64,000 nt of DNA from NCBI GenBank assembly GCA_013368315.1, contig JAACJM010000019.1, forward strand, positions 434,001 to 498,000, given 5' to 3'. The translations under genes were made by a program, and so were the position numbers. This document shows positions 1 through 11,127 of this stretch, one piece after another. The notes under the pieces are model-generated. The model had not been told where the DNA came from and did not search any database. It worked only from the letters and a program-made list of their open reading frames with translations. The stretch is from Tetrapyrgos nigripes. Its lineage: Eukaryota > Basidiomycota > Agaricomycetes > Agaricales > Campanellaceae. Numbering within the stretch: the first letter of the stretch is position 1; every line of letters begins with the position of its first letter.

Positions 1-140
1 GGGACCGGGCTTTTCTCGCATCAATATGCTGCCTACCCCTAGCCTACCCCAGTCTTGATTCCAATTGCTTCAATAGACGTAGTTGGCATAAAAATACGAC
101 CGGACCGAGCGCGCAGGTGACCACCTGAGGGATCCCGTCC

Positions 141-148
141 TATAAGTG
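141..148 (+). promoter_or_regulatory. TATA-like box of the sugar transporter gene
   Basis: The sequence TATAAGTG lies about 50 bp upstream of the ATG at 198. Position and sequence fit a core promoter element; no transcript start is visible, so this is inference. Confidence 0.4.
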
Positions 149-197
149 GGCAGGATGAGAGCGAACTAACAGCCGACTCTGTCTCTTCTCTCTCATC

Positions 198-3100
198 ATG
201 GCAGGAGGTGCTGTTGTTTCCACGAATCGTCGCAGGGCACTTGCCGGCGAGTCAGGATGGGTGTGTTTCCTCTACGTCGATATTACCATTAATTGACCTT
301 AGCGATCATAGAGAGGTCTAGTGCGGAATCGGAGAATCTTCTTCATCGCGGTCTTCGCTTCTCTCGGAGGATTGTGAGTTTTTCCCATGACTCACCGTCT
401 TCCCTATATGTCTAACCAGAGTTGGCTACCAGGCTCTATGGTACGTTTGAACTGTCCATGGTTTGGATCCTTGTTCGATAATGAACTGCTCTTAGGTTAT
501 AACCAGGTATCTCTCTCCTAGCTACACTCGAATAATGAGACGCTAATGGCGTGATGCTAGGGTGTTTTCTCTGGAGTACTTGCGTGAGTGTCGTCACCCT
601 CTTTTTTCTCCAGAAATCTAATGTTTCTTCAGCATGAGGAACTTCGACGACAGGCAAGTGTGGGATTTCAATACTATGGTCGACATCGTTCTGATGATTC
701 TACTTTTTGCGGACAGAATGGCGTCTGTAGTAAACAATCCTGGATTGAAAGGCTGGTTTGTCGCAATCCTGGAGGCAAGTCCACGTTTTCTTTGACTTGA
801 CTTGCCAAACACTTGTATTGAACGACACTGAAGCTTGGAGCCTGGTTCGGTGTTCTCTTGACCGGTACGTGCGTTTCGAAAAAATACCAGGCAATCAGAC
901 TCAAAGGTTCATAGGTCCTTTGACCGATAAGCTGTCTAGGAAGTACACCATTGTGCTTGGTTCGCTTTTATGGTTCATTTAACTTATCAACTTTGCTCAA
1001 CGACGCTATGCAGCTGTAATTGTATTCTGCATTGGCGTCATAGTTCAGACTGCTGCTCGAGGCCCTTCGTCCATTTATGGTGGTAGATTCATAACAGGTC
1101 TGGGAGTTGGATCCCTTTCCATGGCCGTTCCACTCTACAACGCCGAAGTAGGTCGCCCCGTCATTTCATTTGACAAATTCTTCTCTAAGACCTTTTGCTC
1201 AGCTGTCACCTCCTGAAGTCAGAGGGAGTTTGGTTGCCCTCCAACAGCAGTCAATCACCGCTGGCATCATGTAAGCGTTGTCTCTTCTGTATAAAGAGTC
1301 GCAGGAATAATTTGAGCTGCAGGATTTCGTTCTGGATCGACTACGGTACAAATTTCATTGGTGGAACTGGAGACACTCAGAAAGAAGCTGCTTGGAGAAT
1401 CCCTTTGGCTCTTCAGCTTGTTCCAGCCGTTGTTCTTGGAATTGTACGATCTTTTTCTGCTGTTCCCCACACTCTAATGGGCTGATCTCGATTGCGACTA
1501 CACTAACAGGGTATATTGTTCATGCCGTTCTCACCCAGGTATGTCACCTCTGTGATCACTACATTTTTGAACTTTGTTCATTCCGTCATCCCAGATGGCT
1601 CGTCAACCAAGAGCGTGACGATGAGGCGCTCGCTGTTCTAAGTTATGCTAGAGGAGTACCTGTGGACGATGAACTAGTCAAGATTGAATTTTTGTATGTC
1701 TCAACCCTGTGTAGTTGTGCAAGCCACTTAACCAATCTTCAGGGAAATCAAGGCTCAATATTTGTTCGAGAAGGAGACATCTCAAGCTAGATTCCCCGAC
1801 TATCAGGACGGATCCTTTACCTCCAATGCCAAGCTTGGACTTATGGAATACTGGAGCCTTGTCACGAATAAGAGTAAGAGACACTACCGAACTGTCATGG
1901 GTATCATGTTAATGCCATTGTTATGCAGTCTTATTCTGGAGGGTGGCCATCGGATCTCTGTGAGAGCTGTTCCTTGTGACCTTGTAATGCTACTTTTTCA
2001 TCGCTGATGGTTCTATGAACAGAGCAATGTTCTTCCAACAATGGACTGGAGTCAATGCAATCTTGTATTACGCCCCCACCATCTTCCAAGAGTTGGGACT
2101 TACTGGGAGCACTGTAAGCGCCTATTCTCCTACTGATGGGTAACCAAATAGTGACAATGTGCCTACAGGTCTCCTTGCTAGCGACGGGCGTTGTGGGCAT
2201 AGCGTATGTAGCACTGTCTGTCTACTCATCTGTCTTTACTCATCTCGGAGGTCAGCATGTGCATCGCGACCATCCCTGCTGTGTATGTAGCAATGTCTGT
2301 CTCATTGGTCTTTACTCATCTCGAAGGTCAGCATTTGGATTGACCAAGTTGGGCGTAGACCAATCTTAATCTCGGGAGCGTTTTTGATGGCTGCGTGAGT
2401 TGTTTCGACTTTTAACGGTGTACTGGACATTCACATTTTCTTTGATGTAGCTGTCACTTGATTGTAGCTATTCTGACTGGCTTGTTCCACGATTCTTGGG
2501 ACTCGTGAGTTTATGACTTCAAATTTTTTGCCCTCTCCAGGAATTCATCCTTTTTGTAGGCATGTCGGTATGTCATGACTTCGCTCGCGCAAGTCACTTG
2601 ATAAAGTACGTTCACAGCTGCTGGATGGGCTGCTTGTGCTATGGTGTGGCTCTTTGCCATTGGTGAGTTCTTCTACGCTTACCACGTGCATTGTACTGAA
2701 AAACATGAAGGCTTTGGTTATAGGTGGGATTTTCCTACGTTAGAATTGTACTCTTTCTGATATCATGCTCTCTTTTTATCGGCGGGTGACAGCTGGGGTC
2801 CCGGTTCGTTTGAAGCTGTTTCTAGTCCGTTGTTCATTCATTTACTCTACTCTTGACGCTAGTATGTTGGTGCCTTGTCGCGGAAATTTATCCTCTGAGC
2901 ATCAGAGGGAAAGGCATGTCGATCGCCTCGTCCTCAAATTGGGTAAGAGCACCCAGTGTCTCCGCTGTAGAGATGAATACTCATTAACATCACTCTCAGA
3001 TGAATAATTTTATCGGTGAGGCGATCATGTAACGTTCTTTGGTACTTTCTTGACAGTGTATCTGCTATGTAGTCGGCCAGGTCACTCCATCGATGATAAC

Positions 3101-3409
3101 ACATCTCGGATTTGGAACGTTCATATTCTTTGGGGTATTCTCATTTCTCGGTGGCCTCTTCGTTCTATTCTTTGTGAGTGATCTCGTTCGTTCTGAATCC
3201 ATTTAGCCACTGAATGATGCGTTCAGGTACCGGAAACAAAAGGTGTCACTCTGGAAGAGATGGAAGTGGTCTTCGGGAACACCGGGGATAGTTTGGCTAT
3301 GGAAGACCAAAGAAGGATGGATGCAATTAATGCGCGTCTTGGTCTTGTCGATGATTTGCAAGTTAAGGATTCTCATGAAGAACATGTCGAGGAAAAGATA
3401 GTTTCCTGA
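198..3409 (+). CDS. MFS sugar (hexose-type) transporter, intron-dense
   Basis: Plasma-membrane sugar porter of the major facilitator superfamily, about 12 membrane segments. Spliced reading gives family hallmarks: an N-terminal LLYGYNQGVFSG segment, ILELGAWFG, a central PRWLVNQ-type sequence with 'RDDEAL', then [39 protein letters not shown] and a C-terminal [14 protein letters not shown]. The start at 198 is the first ATG after the TATA-like box and the frame stays open to the first splice site; the stop is at 3407-3409. The gene is cut by well over a dozen introns. Deduced early exons are 198-260, 312-373, 433-440 (8 nt), 496-506 (11 nt), 561-583, 633-653, 717-774 and 834-849. Two introns (654-716 and 775-833) begin with GCAAGT instead of GT. 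Two near-identical introns flank a 27 nt exon at 2256-2282. Substrate cannot be told from sequence. Confidence 0.9.
2204..2331 (+). repeat. Twin near-identical introns flanking a 27 nt exon
   Basis: Introns 2204-2255 (52 nt) and 2283-2331 (49 nt) both start GTATGTAGCA, share CTGTCT then TTTACTCATCTCG, and end AGGTCAG. They align nearly end to end with a few substitutions and one 3 nt gap. The exon between (2256-2282) and both flanks splice to a normal transporter sequence ([22 protein letters not shown] region), so the coding sequence itself is not duplicated. Confidence 0.85.
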
Positions 3410-3734
3410 AGTTGAAGTTCCCTGTTCTGGAAAAATCGTAAATACACAATGTACACGAGAATAAGCTACTCAAGGGATTGTATCAAATGTTTTGCATGCT
3501 TTCTGAGGTATCTCGCGAATGGAACTCCGGAGTCGACTACTGAATGTATTGAACTTCGATGATTTGCAGGTGGTCACGTGGTTGGGCGCGTCGCGTTCGT
3601 GACGTTGTGGACGCGTATTTTTGCCGACTCTTTTCACTGCCCTCATCTTTTCTATGCTTCATCCTGAGCCCACATAAACTTCTAACAAGATTATTTCTTT
3701 TAGGCGTTTGTTCTACCGGCAGAGTTCTTCGCTC
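3410..3734. other. Intergenic, transporter 3' side / helicase promoter
   Basis: No convincing gene. It holds the transporter 3' UTR and the 5' region of the helicase gene; a short minus-strand open frame here shows no recognizable features. Confidence 0.5.
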
Positions 3735-6700
3735 ATGAACTCGGGTTATCTGCAAACGTTGAACCCAGCCCAGCTCAAAGGTCAGTGAACTTATACTCCA
3801 GTCCTCAAGAGTGGTATTCACTGACATGCTTCACTTAGCTGTAAGACATGATCCTGGCATCCCTCTACAAATTCTTGCGGGACCAGGAAGTGGAAAGACG
3901 AAGGTGTGTCGCAGTGAAGAGTCGTCAAGCTCGTTTTCAAATCACTCTTCTAGGTTCTTACATCTCGCATTGCTCATATCATCATCCAACACAATATTCC
4001 ACCCTCTGCAATATGCGCTGTAACATTTACCAACAAAGCCGCCAACGAAATGAAGGAAAGGCTTAGCAAGTTGATCGGGAAAGAGAAGGCCGCTGAGCTC
4101 AAAATGGGAACGTTCCACGCGCTCTGTGCCTTGTTCCTCCGCAAATACTCCAAATCCATCGGATTAGAGGGGAATTTTACAGTTTGCGACGCGGACGAAA
4201 GGTGCGTGGATTATATTGGCCTCTAATAGAGCGCTGCTGATATTAAGCAGCAAAAAGATAGTCGCAGCATCTTTGAAGAAATACAAAACCGACCTGTCGG
4301 CCAAGGACATATCACTGAAAGATGGCACTGTGCTCTCTCTCATCTCCAAAGCGAAAGCGAAAGGGCTGTCGTCAGCGGATTTCATGAAGGAAACACAAGC
4401 AAGACTCAAAGCCTCAAAGTCCAAAGACCCGTCTAGCGCTGGTTTCATCTCCAACGACATAGATTTCATCGTTGCAGAAATCTACGAAGATTATGAGAAG
4501 ACTCTGAGGCAGAACAATAGTCTCGATTTTGACGATTTGCTGCTCTTCGGACTCAAGTTGTTTTCCCAGAATGAATGGGCTGCGAACTGGTGTAAACATG
4601 TTTTCGTGGATGAATTGTATTTCCAATGTTCTTTTGACTTTGCTATCGTGTTGATATTCTTCTTTACAGCCAAGACACGAACATCACACAATATGAACTT
4701 ATGCGAGCCATCGCTGTTGCCGGCTGTGTAACTGTTGTAGGAGATCCCGACCAGTCCAGTACGTGACATTATCTCGAGGTGACGCATTGACTAAAGTATC
4801 TACCAGTTTACGGCTGGAGGTCCGCAGAAGTTGGCAATCTGAAGAAGATGCAGAAAGGTAAAGCAATGCCTTCTGTTAGTTTGTCATCCATTTGATGATT
4901 GTTTCATACGTCAGACTTTTCTTTGGTCGAGCAAATTTTCTTAGAGCAGAACTACAGGTCCACAGGTTCGATCCTACGTGTCAGTATGGCTATAGTGGAC
5001 CAAGGTACCTCACTGTCCCTTTCGCTGTTCAATGGGCCACATCTAATGAACGGTCAGACAAATCACGTATACAGAAGTCGCTTGTCGCATCTCATCCAGC
5101 CGGTATAACCCCTACTTTAAGATGCTTCTCGTCAGAGCAAGCAGAGGCGGCATTTATCGCAGGAGAGATTAAGAGGCTTGTTGCACATATGGGTGGACTA
5201 TTACGTTGGGGCGACTTTGTTATACTGCGTAGGCTTCTTCTGAGGTACTTGTGGATCGCGATTGATGTTGATGCGATGATCTAGTTCGCTTCAACGCACT
5301 TTCTAGAGCGATAGAAAGCGCATTGCAGAAGGAAGGCATACCCAGCCGCGTTTTGGGCGGGCACAAATTTTTTGAACGACTTGAGGTATGCTCTATGACA
5401 TGTTGATGGTACAGCTCATGGAAGATGCTCGGACTAGATTAAAGACCTACTCGCCTATCTTCAACTTATCGATAACCCCCACTTCATTCCAGCCTTTACC
5501 AGAGCCGTCAATACCCCAAGTCGTGGTATTGGCGAGAAGGTACGCCTAGACTGCTATATGAATGAATAGCGCTGACTCTCAGTTTAGACGCTCGCTGAGC
5601 TTCTCGCCAGATCAGAAAAGGCCAAGATATCTGTCCTAGAACTAGTCGAAAAGATACACGAAGGAAAGACCCCAGACATCAAACCGCCGGTCAAAAGGAA
5701 ATTGGCTTCCTTCGTAACAAATATCCGTCTTTTAAGGAAGTTGGCAAATGAAGATAACTGTCCCGCTGATTTGATTCGACGACTCGTGGAGGTGATCGAG
5801 TATCAAGATCATCTTCGAAAGACACAGCCAGATTGGGAGACGAGATGGGAAAACGTGCAAGAGCTGATAACTTTTGCGAGTGATGTACATGTGGACGTGC
5901 TTTCTGTGGAGCCTTCACCTGAGGTTAGTACGGGAAGCATTGACGAAAGCAGGTGAACGAATGAATGCCATGTCAAAGTTCATTCAAGTACTCAAGATTT
6001 GATCAGGGACGCGACGCCTCTTCGTTTATTTCTCCAGGCTTCCATGCTTTCCTCTGAAGGTGATCACCAGAATGAAGAGAACGACAAAGAGGCAAGTCAA
6101 TTGCTGGGTTGGTCCTTCCTTTATTGACCTCCTTGCAGAAAGTCACGATCTCGACTTGCCACTCCGCTAAAGGGTTAGAATGGCCGGTCGTTATGATTCC
6201 TGCAGGCAAGGAGAACGCTAGATCCTTACGTCTTCCACTGACTTGTTCATTTCTGCAGTGGAAGAAGGAACGTTCCCTTTCTATCGATCCGACGATATCG
6301 AAGAAGAAAGGTATGAACTAGGTGGACACTCCTATACCCTTTGGATTGACTTTAGTTATTGCATGACCAGGCGATTATTATACGTGGCGTGTACTCGTGC
6401 ACAGTCTCTCCTATATCTTTCTCATGCTAGCCAGAGAAAGGTAGCGGGAGAGACGAAAGGGAAAGACTTGACCACCTTTATCTCGGCGATAACCAAGCAG
6501 AACAACGTAAGTTCAAACTCCATCGAGTGACTGGGAATCTGACGATTTCATACTAGACTTTGTTCACTGACCAACTGGCACCCTTTTCGTCGCCCGAAAG
6601 AGCTATAATTGCAAACGTTTTGGATCGATCTGTACCAGCTGAAGCAGACGTTGCAAAGAGCGTCGCAGAATTGCAAGTCCCTTCTCTGATAGAGCAAGTT

Positions 6701-7293
6701 ATCTCCGTTAATACCTTTGTACAGCTATCAAACGATCAAGCATCGTGCTTCCGAGTTTCATTTAGGTCCTGTTCCAGGTCAGCCTAGCGGTAGCGGTAAG
6801 TAAACCTCACTCTGATTTGGAACACGTTGTCAATAGGTCCATTGTATTAGACCTCCCCGCGAACTTTGTCAGACCTGCCATCCATTCGCGTGGTGCAGTT
6901 GCCGCGACTACATTCACAACTTCTTTCCCCCGGCCATCTCCAGGCAATTCTACGCCTCAGCCACCAGCTCCACGGATGAGTATGCCAAATGTTCCAAGAT
7001 GCTCGAATGGGTTCTCTGCACAACAATCGAGCAGTTATCGGAAATTTGATACTGCACTCCAGACCTCTCAAGCATCCTCTACATCTTACGCACCGCCTAA
7101 GCCTGGGGGAACGACAAACACACTGTGTGAAGTCCAGAACATCGCTGTCAGTGCTCCAGGCCTCCCTCAGCCCAATACTGTCAATAACATACGATCACCA
7201 ATGCCATCACCTTCTACCGCAGGCGTGAAACGAAGATTAGGAATGGGTCGGAGCACTACCGGGTACACGAACAAGAAGTTTAAGCCGCCTTAA
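3735..7293 (+). CDS. UvrD/Srs2-type superfamily 1 DNA helicase
   Basis: ATP-dependent 3'-5' DNA helicase of the UvrD/PcrA/Srs2 group, expected to unwind DNA and strip recombinase filaments in the nucleus. Starting at the ATG at 3735, the product begins [17 protein letters not shown], matching the Q-motif start of the family. Walker A reads GPGSGKT, followed by [10 protein letters not shown], a split FVDE/FQDTN Walker [24 protein letters not shown], a late HSAKGLEW motif V and [11 protein letters not shown] motif VI. The C-terminal part (after about 6560) is a Ser/Pro-rich tail ending in a basic KKFKPP sequence, as in Srs2-like proteins. First exon 3735-3780, intron 3781-3838; many further introns. 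Whether it is Srs2 itself or another fungal UvrD paralogue cannot be settled here, so no symbol is given. Confidence 0.9.
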
Positions 7294-8015
7294 CAGATCG
7301 AGTCGGGAAGACTAGTCACTTTGCTTTTTATCGCTTTCATTCGGAGGATATCCCATGCATGCATTTTTAGAAAACGAGTGTATTGTAGTGTACTGTATAG
7401 ATATATGCGCGCGTCATCGATAGGATGGTGCCGATAGTCCTGAAGGATAACAAGAGGTCAGCGAGTTTCTCATGAATACAGACAGAAAACAAGGAAAACG
7501 ACGTTCAGAGTCAAGAGGATTCTCCGCAGTGCTTGAGGCGTTGGAAGTCTAACATGCTGTTTTGACCGATGGCAAGATGCCCATCATGACAAGAAGGTAA
7601 TGATGGAACGGAGACTCACCGAATGAAACCAGATGGATGCAGGTCAAGAGCAAGCTGGCTTTTGTCGAAAATTTGTGTTTACAGTAAACAAAGCCGGCAG
7701 TTGGGCTGCCTCGTGCATCCAATGAGGCTTTCCCCAAGACAATGCATCCGGATAAATTCCCGACATCGATTTCCTACCGCCAACGAACTCTGTGCTTGCT
7801 TTCCCCTCGTCTTTGTTTCAGATCTTTGTCGCTGCAGCGGTCGATAATCTCGTAGTAGGCTTTGCTCCGGATCCTCGTGCATAGCGCAAGGTTCTCGTCA
7901 CTGTCTTAAAGTTCTCTGCACGACAATTTCCTATCAGGCTCAATCTCTGTCGGTCCTGTCCTTACTTTCTGGGCCTATATAACTGTCATTCTCGTGCACC
8001 ATTGGCAGCTCAGCC
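7294..8015. other. Intergenic, 722 bp
   Basis: No supported gene. Short open frames of 60-75 codons occur on both strands but show no domain or splice pattern. The right end holds the TATA-like box of the Hsp20-domain gene. Confidence 0.5.
7976..7982 (+). promoter_or_regulatory. TATA box of the Hsp20-domain gene
   Basis: TATATAA lies 34 bp before the ATG at 8016. I looked for a clear heat-shock element upstream and did not find one. Confidence 0.45.
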
Positions 8016-8873
8016 ATGCCTACGTCTCGTAAGACTGCCAAACCTACCCAGGGTCGTCATCTCGACAAGAATTCTACCAATCCTAACACACCCACCCGAA
8101 TCACCATCCCATCTTCCAACGAATTTGACCGTGAATACAGCCCAGAGAGGATTCCACCAGTGTACCACGACTCTTCATCCAACTCAAGGTCGCCTTCTCA
8201 GGACATTGCCGATTTCTCTGTAGATGACTCTTCTGTGCCTCCCTTGGATGAGAGCGGGCTAGAACATGTGTGGGATGCTATCAGATCGAAGAAGGAGAAG
8301 AAAATGGCGAAGGAGCGGCCGAAGGTTCAGTCTTTACAGGAACCAGAGGAGTTTTCCCTCATAGAGCCTCCAGAAGTGGAACTACCTGTGGTAGAACCAC
8401 CAAGACCAGAGAACAGGGTGTTACGGAGTCAGAAGTCCCTGTGCGTATGCTGGTTATTCCGTGCCTGTAACTTCACTGATCTTTGAATTCATAGAACTTC
8501 TTTCCGTGAATCTTCCGATGGTAGGACAATCATTGCCTTCATCGATGTACAAGGTGTTGGAAAACAAGATGTACATGTCAGCTTCCAACGGAATCGGCTC
8601 GTCGTTTCATGGGAGGTCGTGGAAGTAACAGAGCATGAGGAGGATGGCCAGATCGTCCGTGAGCGGAAAGAGAAGAATTTCCAGAGGACTTTTCCCTTAC
8701 CGGAAGGGACAAGGGTGAGCCTTTCTTCCTGGGCTTCTAGATCTTCATGCTGATCCATGACACAACAGTTCGATGAGATTTCTGGTGCTATGAACGGTCG
8801 TAATCTCGTTTTACGATACCCCAATAGTCGGTCGTTCAGAGTAGAGAATCGCACAGCTTCGGTGCAGTCATGA
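8016..8873 (+). CDS. Hsp20/alpha-crystallin-domain protein
   Basis: Probable small heat-shock-like (ATP-independent holdase) protein. Three exons joined by 54 nt introns at 8441-8494 and 8715-8768. The N-terminal ~140 residues are polar and disordered with an acidic/Pro patch (EPPEVELPVVEPP). The C-terminal ~100 residues read as an alpha-crystallin domain: a first strand region (TIIAFIDVQG), VHVSFQRNRLVVSWEV, a charged loop, then NFQRTFPLPEGTRFDEISGAMNGRNLVLRYP, where the normal A-x-x-x-NGVL element is AMNGRNL. The C-terminal IXI oligomerization motif typical of true sHSPs is not evident. The long N-terminal extension is unusual; it may be a divergent client-specific member rather than a bulk stress chaperone. 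Confidence 0.75.
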
Positions 8874-9130
8874 CTTCCTACTTATGTCGTTTTAGATAGG
8901 TACTTAATGTAGCATAATTGGGATATTTACGGCAGTATTAGTGAAGTTTTTCTGCGAAACCACGCTTCCTGCTCCTGATCAAAGGCGCCGGATGGGGGCG
9001 AGTACTGGATGAGTACGTACAGATATCGGTGCCTCGAGTCAATTGACCATCAATACTGCTGAGCTGGAGGTCAGAAGGTCTCTAGTTACAGTTTGGTTAC
9101 AGTACTACTTTCCATCTCAACTCTTCCATC

Positions 9131-10781
9131 ATGGCTCTTGTCAAAGTCGGAGAGGACAGCTGGAGTCGTGATCCACCCACCGTCTTATCAGTTTTGAAAT
9201 TCTCAGCTAGGGAGTTTGGGGGCAGTACGGGTGACCATTTCACGTCTTGTTGTGGGATGGGTTGGCGATTCAGAGTCTCTCCGGACACAATGCCTAGATC
9301 AATCTTTGGCCCAGCGTTGACCCATCCTCTTGCTGTCCTTCACTTTGATCCTTTCTTCCTTCAGCCTTTCACTTCGCAAACCTTGCAGATTCGGGTCCTG
9401 ATCCGAGTCAGCAACTTCTCGTTCCCTTCACTTTCACCTCCACCTTCAGTCGCTTATTCTGCCATATCCTCTATGGCGAAAGAGCTGTCCAAGTTCGCGT
9501 CTAGTACTGATGCACGAATTGAAGTCACAGTAGCCTTTCCTGATATTCGTCTCAATCCTACTCCACCAGACCCTGCGCCTGTCCAGAATTCCTCCAGATA
9601 TACCGATCTAATTGCTGCTTCAATACAAGGGCAAGACGTGATCGATACTGCGTTCTATCTGTTTAGTAGCCGGTCTCGCTCCGAGCCCATCTGGAATAAT
9701 CCTCACCCCGTCTATGATAGCACTGCTCTTCTAAAAGGCCATTGCTCCTACTTGGATACCTGTGATGGTTTTGACGTTACTTTGTTCGAACAGAAACTGA
9801 CGCAGTTTAATTTCTAGTGCTCTTTGACAATAATTTCAAGGAAGCTACGGGTACCAGTGTCTCCAACATGCCAGCATCGGTGAAAGACTACGATTACGAG
9901 TCAGACAGCGATTTTGAGTCTGACTTAGAAGGTGACACGGATGTGGAGGAAACTTCCCATGTCAATACTCAAGCGTCGTCTTCTCCGTCACTGACCCAAA
10001 ACAAATCCAATACCGCCGGTGAATCCAAAAGCGACTCAGGACCTGGTGTAGAAAAACTTGATGCAACAGGTGAAGCATCGTCCCAAAAGGATGTCGAGCT
10101 AGTTTTGAAAAACAGTGTGAATGTATTGGACCAAAGGCGAATAGTTCGCTCAATTTCTTTGACGTCCTTTGCCTTCAGAACGTGAGTCAGTTCTAAGATC
10201 TCTTCTCCGAATCTGATGCCCCCTTTTCACAGTTGGAGAGCCTTTATAATGTATCTCGAAGTCCAAAGAATAACTTTTAAAGCTTTGAGATCTTCACATC
10301 CTTCTAAGGCTGCAAATGTGGAACTCGCATGTTCTGCCAAGTCGATGTATCGTCTCGCGGATATGGTATAGCACTTGTAGTTCTTTAATTGCTGTAATGC
10401 ACTGATATCAAACCCCTCAGGTTGGCATGGAAGACCTCAAGACGAAAGCCTTCTTACACATACGCTCGTCAGTCAGCGAGCAAAATATTATAGAGGAGTT
10501 GCTTTCTTCATTCGGCCGTCGGTGAGTCTTTCATTCCCATCTCTTGAGAGGCCAAACATTCTCTTCTGAATCAGGCTTGGTGCTGCAGATATCCAGAAGT
10601 GCGGTCGTTTGAGATCGATTTTTTACTCAAATGTCCATTCAAGCTGGACGAGTTCTGTCAGAAGCTAGCGGATGGCCATTTGGTGGAACACCAGTCTGTT
10701 GTTGCGGAGGTCCTCAGGACGAAGCTAAAATCCAACTTATCCAGCAGCTTTCAAAATCAATTTAAAATCCAAAAGGTATAA
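9131..10781 (+). CDS. BTB/POZ-domain protein, tandem copy A
   Basis: First of three tandem paralogues. The N-terminal ~200 residues (MALVKVGEDSW..., CCGMGWRF) form a family-specific domain that may be MATH-like. A BTB segment follows (VYDSTALLKG, YLDTLLFDNNFKEA), but the BTB fold is interrupted by a ~100-residue Asp/Glu/Ser-rich insert opening with DYDYESDSDFESD. It resumes with SLTSFAFRTWRAFIMYLEVQR. A C-terminal helical, BACK-like part contains SMYRLADMVGMEDLK and EELLSSFGRRYPEVRSFEIDFLL. Such proteins are usually adaptors for cullin-3 ubiquitin ligases or transcription complexes; the partner is unknown here. Introns are about 50-65 nt. The stop at 10779-10781 is the direct reading; an alternative intron starting at 10776 would add only a few residues. 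Confidence 0.75.
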
Positions 10782-11127
10782 CAAAGGGTTTACTAGGTGA
10801 ACATCTTAACACTGTAATAATCTCAGCGAGTTGGTATGTGCTGAGGAAAGAGTTGTACACTACCATTACGAGAAGCTGTCGAGACCTAGTTTAAATTTTC
10901 AGACTGATCTGAATCGTCCCAAAATGGAAATGACGCTTTCACCAAAACCCCAATGTACTGTGTGCCGCAGTTTCTATAAAACTAAGTCCTCCTCTCTCTC
11001 AACGGTGACTTTTGGTCGACTTGTCCTACCGCTTGCCAAATAATAATAGGTTGCACTTGCCATTTGAGCCTCGTGCTTTAGTGATACTTTAAAAGGTAGG
11101 AGGTCCATTCTTTCTATAACGCTCACC
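10782..11127. other. Spacer between BTB copies A and B
   Basis: A 70-codon open frame (10831-11043) lies here but has no similarity to the paralogues at the same place, so it is treated as non-coding. An A/T-rich CTTTAAAAGG at 11089-11098 may be the core promoter of copy B. Confidence 0.45.

Noticed and set aside
4960..4985. tRNA B-box-like GGTTCGATCC
   Set aside because: Lies inside a helicase exon in the QNYRSTGS region; no A box or cloverleaf around it.
10831..11043. 70-codon plus-strand open frame between BTB copies A and B
   Set aside because: The other paralogues have nothing like it at the same place, so it is not a missing C-terminal exon.
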